Part shown: positions 5,753 through 8,550 of the stretch, piece by piece
Position numbering within the stretch: the first letter of the stretch is position 1
How the letters are laid out: each line of letters opens with the position of its first letter
Origin: Acidimicrobiales bacterium
Lineage (GTDB): Bacteria > Actinomycetota > Acidimicrobiia > Acidimicrobiales > SHLQ01
Assembly (NCBI GenBank): GCA_013002375.1
Contig: JABDJW010000262.1
Coordinates: forward strand, 1 to 8,550
Length of the DNA: 8,550 bases
Reading direction: 5' to 3'
Notes under the pieces: generated by a model
Database searches by the model: none
Seen by the model: the letters and a program-made list of their open reading frames with translations, nothing else
What the model was told of the DNA's origin: nothing
Made by a program: the position numbers and the translations under genes

Positions 5753-6679
5753 ATGGCGCCGACATTGACCATTCAGCCCCGCAACTTCGCGGCCGAGGAC
5801 CCGGGCTCGTGGGACGTGCTGATCGACACGGCGTGCGCGGCTGATGCCGCCGGTGTCGACCGCATCATTTTGAGCGACCACGTGGTTATGGGCGAGAACC
5901 TCGATGCCTATGGCGACCCGAAACGGGGCGGGTCGGCCGGCGGCAAACAGCCGACCGGGCCCGACGGCCATTGGCTCGAGCCGCTCACCACGTTGAGCTT
6001 CCTGGCCGGCCAAACCGAATCGGTGCGCCTGGGCACCAACATCCTGATCGCCGCCCTCCGGCGGCCCGTCGTGCTGGCCAAGACCGCCTCGACCCTTGCC
6101 GTGTTGTCGGGCGGCCGCCTCGATCTCGGCGTTGGGGTGGGCTGGCAGGAGGAGGAATACGTGGCCGCCGGTCTCGACTTCGCGGGCCGGGGCCGCCAGC
6201 TCGATCACACCCTGGAGGTCTGCCAGGCGTTGTGGGCTGCTCCTCGGGTCAGCTATGCGAGTGACGAACTGACCTTCGACGACATTCACATGATGCCGAA
6301 GCCGCCGGGCGGATCGGTGCCGGTCTGGGTGAGTGGCACCGTGAATCCCCGGGCCATGAAGCGGCTGGCCCGGTTCGGTTCCGGGTGGATCCCGTGGGGG
6401 CCCGCGGTGGCCGACCCGCTGGGCGGTATCGCCGCGATGCGTGAGATGGTCAGTGGCTTCGACCGGGATCCGACCGATATCGAGGTCACTGCCTACCTCA
6501 AGACGGTGGCCGACGATGACGGCGTGGTCGATTTCACCGCAACGATGGCCTCGGCCGCGCCGCTGGTCGACGCCGGTGTGACCGACTGCAAGGTGACCGT
6601 GCCCATCCCGGCCGACCGCGAGGCGGCCACCGAGTACCTGTCCGAAGCGGTTGCCGCGTTCCGGGCGGCGACGACGTAG
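5753..6679 (+). CDS. LLM-class (luciferase-like) oxidoreductase, probably F420- or FMN-dependent
   Basis: A 308-residue luciferase-like monooxygenase family protein with the family landmarks: ILSDHVVMG (around 39-47), GTNILIAALRRPVVLAKTAS (near 90-110), SGGRLDLGVGVGW (119-131) followed by acidic residues and a RGRQLDHTLE helix, and PVWVSG in the C-terminal half. Actinobacterial proteins with this pattern are often F420-dependent oxidoreductases, but FMN-dependent monooxygenases share it, so the cofactor is inferred. The reading frame stays open far upstream through the SDR gene; the ATG at 5753 is chosen because it follows that gene's stop by 2 bases, has a G-rich stretch at 5738-5744 before it, and gives the normal family length and N-terminus. 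The SDR-LLM pair suggests consecutive redox steps on one compound. A similar LLM protein belongs to the mycobacterial KstR (cholesterol) regulon, as I recall. Confidence 0.85.
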   Translation: MAPTLTIQPRNFAAEDPGSWDVLIDTACAADAAGVDRIILSDHVVMGENLDAYGDPKRGGSAGGKQPTGPDGHWLEPLTTLSFLAGQTESVRLGTNILIAALRRPVVLAKTASTLAVLSGGRLDLGVGVGWQEEEYVAAGLDFAGRGRQLDHTLEVCQALWAAPRVSYASDELTFDDIHMMPKPPGGSVPVWVSGTVNPRAMKRLARFGSGWIPWGPAVADPLGGIAAMREMVSGFDRDPTDIEVTAYLKTVADDDGVVDFTATMASAAPLVDAGVTDCKVTVPIPADREAATEYLSEAVAAFRAATT

Positions 6680-6682
6680 CCG

Positions 6683-6901
6683 ATGCGCGGCGCGATCGAC
6701 GACGATCCCGACGATTGGGATGATGCTGACCGCGACGACGACTTCGATCCCGATCGCATCATGGAGTGCGCCTACTGGCGCTGCGGCGAACTCTTCGAGG
6801 CCAAGAGCACCAACCACATCTTCTGTCGCAAGGCCTGCCGGAGCCGGCAGCGAAAATGGGAGCGCTCGGTTCATCGCAACGCCCGCAGAAAGCGTGGGTG
6901 A
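6683..6901 (+). CDS. Small four-cysteine zinc-binding protein, acidic head and basic tail
   Basis: A 72-residue protein beginning 3 bases after the LLM gene. Residues 6-24 are very acidic (12 Asp). Residues 29-52 carry four cysteines, C29-x4-C34-x13-C48-x3-C52, in the context YWRCGELFEAKSTNHIFCRKACRSRQRKW, which looks like a treble-clef or zinc-ribbon site. The segment 49-72 is strongly basic (RSRQRKW, then RRKRG). Short proteins with an F-C-R/S-x-x-C-R-x-R-x-x-x-W pattern are common in actinobacteria and are usually unannotated; a nucleic-acid-binding role is plausible, with the acidic head possibly masking the basic tail or contacting a basic partner. No function is assigned. Codon use matches the neighbours, and the cysteine spacing makes a chance reading frame unlikely. 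Confidence 0.7.
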   Translation: MRGAIDDDPDDWDDADRDDDFDPDRIMECAYWRCGELFEAKSTNHIFCRKACRSRQRKWERSVHRNARRKRG

Positions 6902-6914
6902 GCCCCCTTTTCGG

Positions 6915-6963
6915 GAACTGGTCCGGATTGTCAGGTCATATGACTGAGAATCCGGACCAGTTC
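6915..6963. terminator. 49-bp long palindrome between convergent genes; likely bidirectional terminator
   Basis: Perfect 15-bp arms (GAACTGGTCCGGATT at 6915-6929 and its reverse complement at 6949-6963) enclose a 19-base centre that itself pairs: GTCATATGAC (6935-6944) is self-complementary, flanked by TCA and TGA, with one bulged G. About 23 base pairs can form. It lies 13 bases past the stop of the zinc-binding protein and 17 bases from the end of the DegT-like gene, which runs the other way, so both transcripts would end in it. There is no long U-tract, although CCTTTT precedes it on the plus strand. A dispersed palindromic repeat is the alternative. Confidence 0.6.
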
Positions 6964-6980
6964 AGTTCAGGAGGGCTGGC

Positions 6981-8189
6981 CTAGCGGGCGTCGAGGAAGG
7001 CCTGCACGGTCTCGCAGATGTACTCGACCCCGCCGTCGTCGATGGCGTGGTTGCAGGGCAGGATCAGCCCCTGGCTCATCACCGTGTCGGCGTTCGGCAA
7101 GCCACCGGCCGCGACCCGGTGGGGCATGTCCTTGAACGCCGGTTGCCGGGTGGCGTTGCCGGTCCAGACCATGCGGGTGTCGACGCCGTTCTGTTCCATG
7201 TGCTGCTGAAAATCGGCCCGGCGGATGCCGGCTTCGAGCCGGAGCTGAATGGGGTACATGTGCCACGCGCTGTCGACCTCGGCGGTGAGCTGGGGCAACA
7301 CGAACACGTCGGCATGGCCGGCGAAGTACTCCGTGAGCAGCGCGGCGTTGCGTTTACGGCGGGCCAGGTTGTGCTCGAGTTTGCCCATCTGCACGACGCC
7401 GAACGCGGCGGAGAGCTCGGATGGTTCGAAGTTCCAGCCCAGCTCGTCGAAGATGAACAGGTCGTCGTACTCCTCGCCGTCGGGCAGGTTCGAGAAGAAG
7501 CGTCGCTCGCCCTTCCGTGAACCGAACAGAGCAGTTTCGCTGCGTCGCCCCCACCGCCGAAGCAGCAACGCCCGGTCGATCAGCTCGGTGTTGTCGAGGC
7601 AGATCATGCCGCCGGTGCCGGCCGCGGTGATGATGTGGGACATGGCAAAACTGGTCAGCGACATGTGAGCCCGCGTGCCGGTCGGGGTGCCGCGCAGTGT
7701 CGCACCCAGGCAGTCGCAACTGTCCTCGATGACGGTCAGGTCGTAGCGATCGGCGATGGCGCGGATGGCGTCCCAGTCCGGGCAGTTGCCGATGAGGTTG
7801 GGTGTGAGTATTGCCGTGGTGCGATCGGTGATCTCGGCCTCGATCTGTTCGACGTCGATCTGGTAGGTGTCGGGCGTGACGTCGACGAAGACCGGCGTGA
7901 CGCCGGCCCGGGCCATCGGCGCGATGTCGGTCGAGAACGTGACGGCCGACGTGATGATCTCGTCGCCCGGCTGCGGTCGAAGGAGTTCCACCGCGAGATA
8001 CAGAGCGGAACTGCCGGAGTTGACCATGATGCCCTTGGTCTTGCCGAAGGTCGCGGCGACCAGGCGCTCCATCTCCTTGACGTTCTTGCCGATCCGCAGC
8101 GCGGTGGCCGGCCCCTGCAGGACCTCGACGACCGCATCGATCTCGGCCTGATCGTGCACGCTGCCGGCGTACTCGATGCGTTTCTTCAC
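6981..8189 (-). CDS. DegT/DnrJ/EryC1/StrS-fold PLP enzyme with His for catalytic Lys (sugar 3-dehydratase-like)
   Basis: A 402-residue fold-type I PLP protein of the sugar aminotransferase family. It shows NSGSSALYLAVE (phosphate-binding region), VIEDSCDCLGA with Asp156 for the PLP ring nitrogen, SFAMSHIITAAGTGG, LRRWGRRSE and GWNFEPSELSAAFG. In aminotransferases the sixth residue of the S-F-x-x-x-K motif is the PLP-binding Lys; here it is His185. That change is the hallmark of 3-dehydratases such as ColD and RfbH/E1, which remove the C3 hydroxyl of NDP-4-keto-6-deoxysugars. RfbH-type enzymes carry a Cys-rich [2Fe-2S] motif after the WGR segment; here no Cys follows WGR, which favours a ColD-like mechanism or a distinct subgroup. 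The GTG at 8189 is chosen because the frame upstream overlaps the dioxygenase gene and the family N-terminus begins at this point; an ATG at 8363 would add 58 atypical residues. It lies 37 bp after the dioxygenase gene, probably in one operon. Confidence 0.8.
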   Translation of the reverse strand: MKKRIEYAGSVHDQAEIDAVVEVLQGPATALRIGKNVKEMERLVAATFGKTKGIMVNSGSSALYLAVELLRPQPGDEIITSAVTFSTDIAPMARAGVTPVFVDVTPDTYQIDVEQIEAEITDRTTAILTPNLIGNCPDWDAIRAIADRYDLTVIEDSCDCLGATLRGTPTGTRAHMSLTSFAMSHIITAAGTGGMICLDNTELIDRALLLRRWGRRSETALFGSRKGERRFFSNLPDGEEYDDLFIFDELGWNFEPSELSAAFGVVQMGKLEHNLARRKRNAALLTEYFAGHADVFVLPQLTAEVDSAWHMYPIQLRLEAGIRRADFQQHMEQNGVDTRMVWTGNATRQPAFKDMPHRVAAGGLPNADTVMSQGLILPCNHAIDDGGVEYICETVQAFLDAR

Positions 8190-8226
8190 TGCCGAGCTCG
8201 CCTTCGTCTCGCCCGGTGCCAGCCGA

Positions 8227-8550
8227 TCACCACTTGTCGGGCAACGCGCCGACCCGGTCGTACTTTTCGCCGAGCAGCACGCCCAGCTCGCGGGCTTCGC
8301 CTTCGCCGAGCTCGATGCCGGGCCGACCATGGGCGAATCGATAGTTGCAGACCACGGCGACATCCCCCCGGCGCCAGTCGATCGGGATGCCGAACTGGTC
8401 GTATGCCGCCACGAACTGGCGCAGCTCGTCCTTGGTGATCTCGGTGTCGTCGCCGTAGGTCATGTGCAGCGGCCGTTGCTCGTAGCCCAGGTGCATCACC
8501 AGCGGCCAGGCGTCGAACCACATGCCATGGTCGGCCACGCTGCAGTAGAG
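8227..8550 (-). CDS. TauD/TfdA-like Fe(II)/2-oxoglutarate dioxygenase (C-terminal part, 5' end outside window)
   Basis: The last 107 residues are visible; the frame is open through the right edge, so the start and the first metal ligands (HxD) lie outside. The visible part has RRGDVAVVCNYRFAHGRPGIE, matching the TauD/clavaminate-synthase pattern W-x-x-G-D-x-x-x-x-D/N-N-x-x-x-x-H-G/A-R, where the His is the distal iron ligand. An Arg in the following GEGEARELGVLLG segment is the likely 2-oxoglutarate ligand. Upstream, ITKDELRQFVAAYDQFGIPIDW resembles the helix before the last strands in this family. It would hydroxylate or desaturate a small molecule; the substrate is unknown. It ends 37 bp before the DegT-like PLP gene on the same strand, suggesting joint action on a sugar or amino compound. 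Family assignment is moderately sure because only the C-terminal third to half is present. Confidence 0.65.
   Translation of the reverse strand, partial: LYCSVADHGMWFDAWPLVMHLGYEQRPLHMTYGDDTEITKDELRQFVAAYDQFGIPIDWRRGDVAVVCNYRFAHGRPGIELGEGEARELGVLLGEKYDRVGALPDKW

Noticed and set aside
5462..6874. 470-residue open frame on the minus strand
   Set aside because: It is antisense to three good genes (SDR, LLM, zinc protein) and shows no domain or ribosome binding site.
8190..8363. 58-residue N-terminal extension of the DegT-like protein
   Set aside because: It mostly overlaps the dioxygenase gene and is unlike the family; GTG at 8189 gives the expected start.

Overview
The window is high-GC, densely packed bacterial DNA with short gaps, GTG and TTG starts, and co-directional genes a few bases apart. 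The gene content (a steroid side-chain operon of the type first described in mycobacteria, and an LLM-type oxidoreductase of the kind that often uses F420) points to an actinobacterium. The style fits Acidimicrobiia/Ilumatobacter-like lineages, but that placement is inference, not something proven by a marker gene here.

Region 1 (2-4210, + strand) is the main system. It is a four-gene run that reads as a counterpart of the mycobacterial cholesterol igr operon (fadE28, fadE29, chsH2, chsH1, ltp2), which removes the last propionyl unit from the steroid side chain. It holds the C-terminus of a FadE29/ChsE1-type acyl-CoA dehydrogenase, a FadE28/ChsE2-type partner dehydrogenase, one 482-residue protein that joins ChsH2 (MaoC-like hotdog plus DUF35) to ChsH1 (catalytic MaoC hotdog), and an Ltp2-type thiolase-fold aldolase. 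Together they would dehydrogenate, hydrate and retro-aldol cleave a branched steroid acyl-CoA. The ChsH2-ChsH1 fusion is the most distinctive feature. A 14-bp dyad lies just upstream of the fusion gene.

Region 2 (4233-6901) starts with a convergent minus-strand gene for a secreted SGNH hydrolase. Divergent from it, after 72 bp, is a plus-strand run: an SDR oxidoreductase, an LLM-class oxidoreductase, and a 72-residue four-cysteine zinc-binding protein with an acidic head and a basic tail. The first two could also act in steroid or lipid oxidation, but nothing in their sequence fixes a substrate.

Region 3 (6902-8550) begins with a long near-perfect palindrome between convergent genes, probably a bidirectional terminator or a dispersed palindromic element. 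Beyond it, on the minus strand, are a DegT/DnrJ/EryC1/StrS-fold PLP enzyme whose catalytic lysine position is a histidine (as in the sugar 3-dehydratases ColD and RfbH), and upstream of it the C-terminal part of a TauD/TfdA-like dioxygenase that runs off the window. This pair looks like the edge of a separate sugar or small-molecule locus. No RNA genes, CRISPR arrays or insertion sequences were seen.
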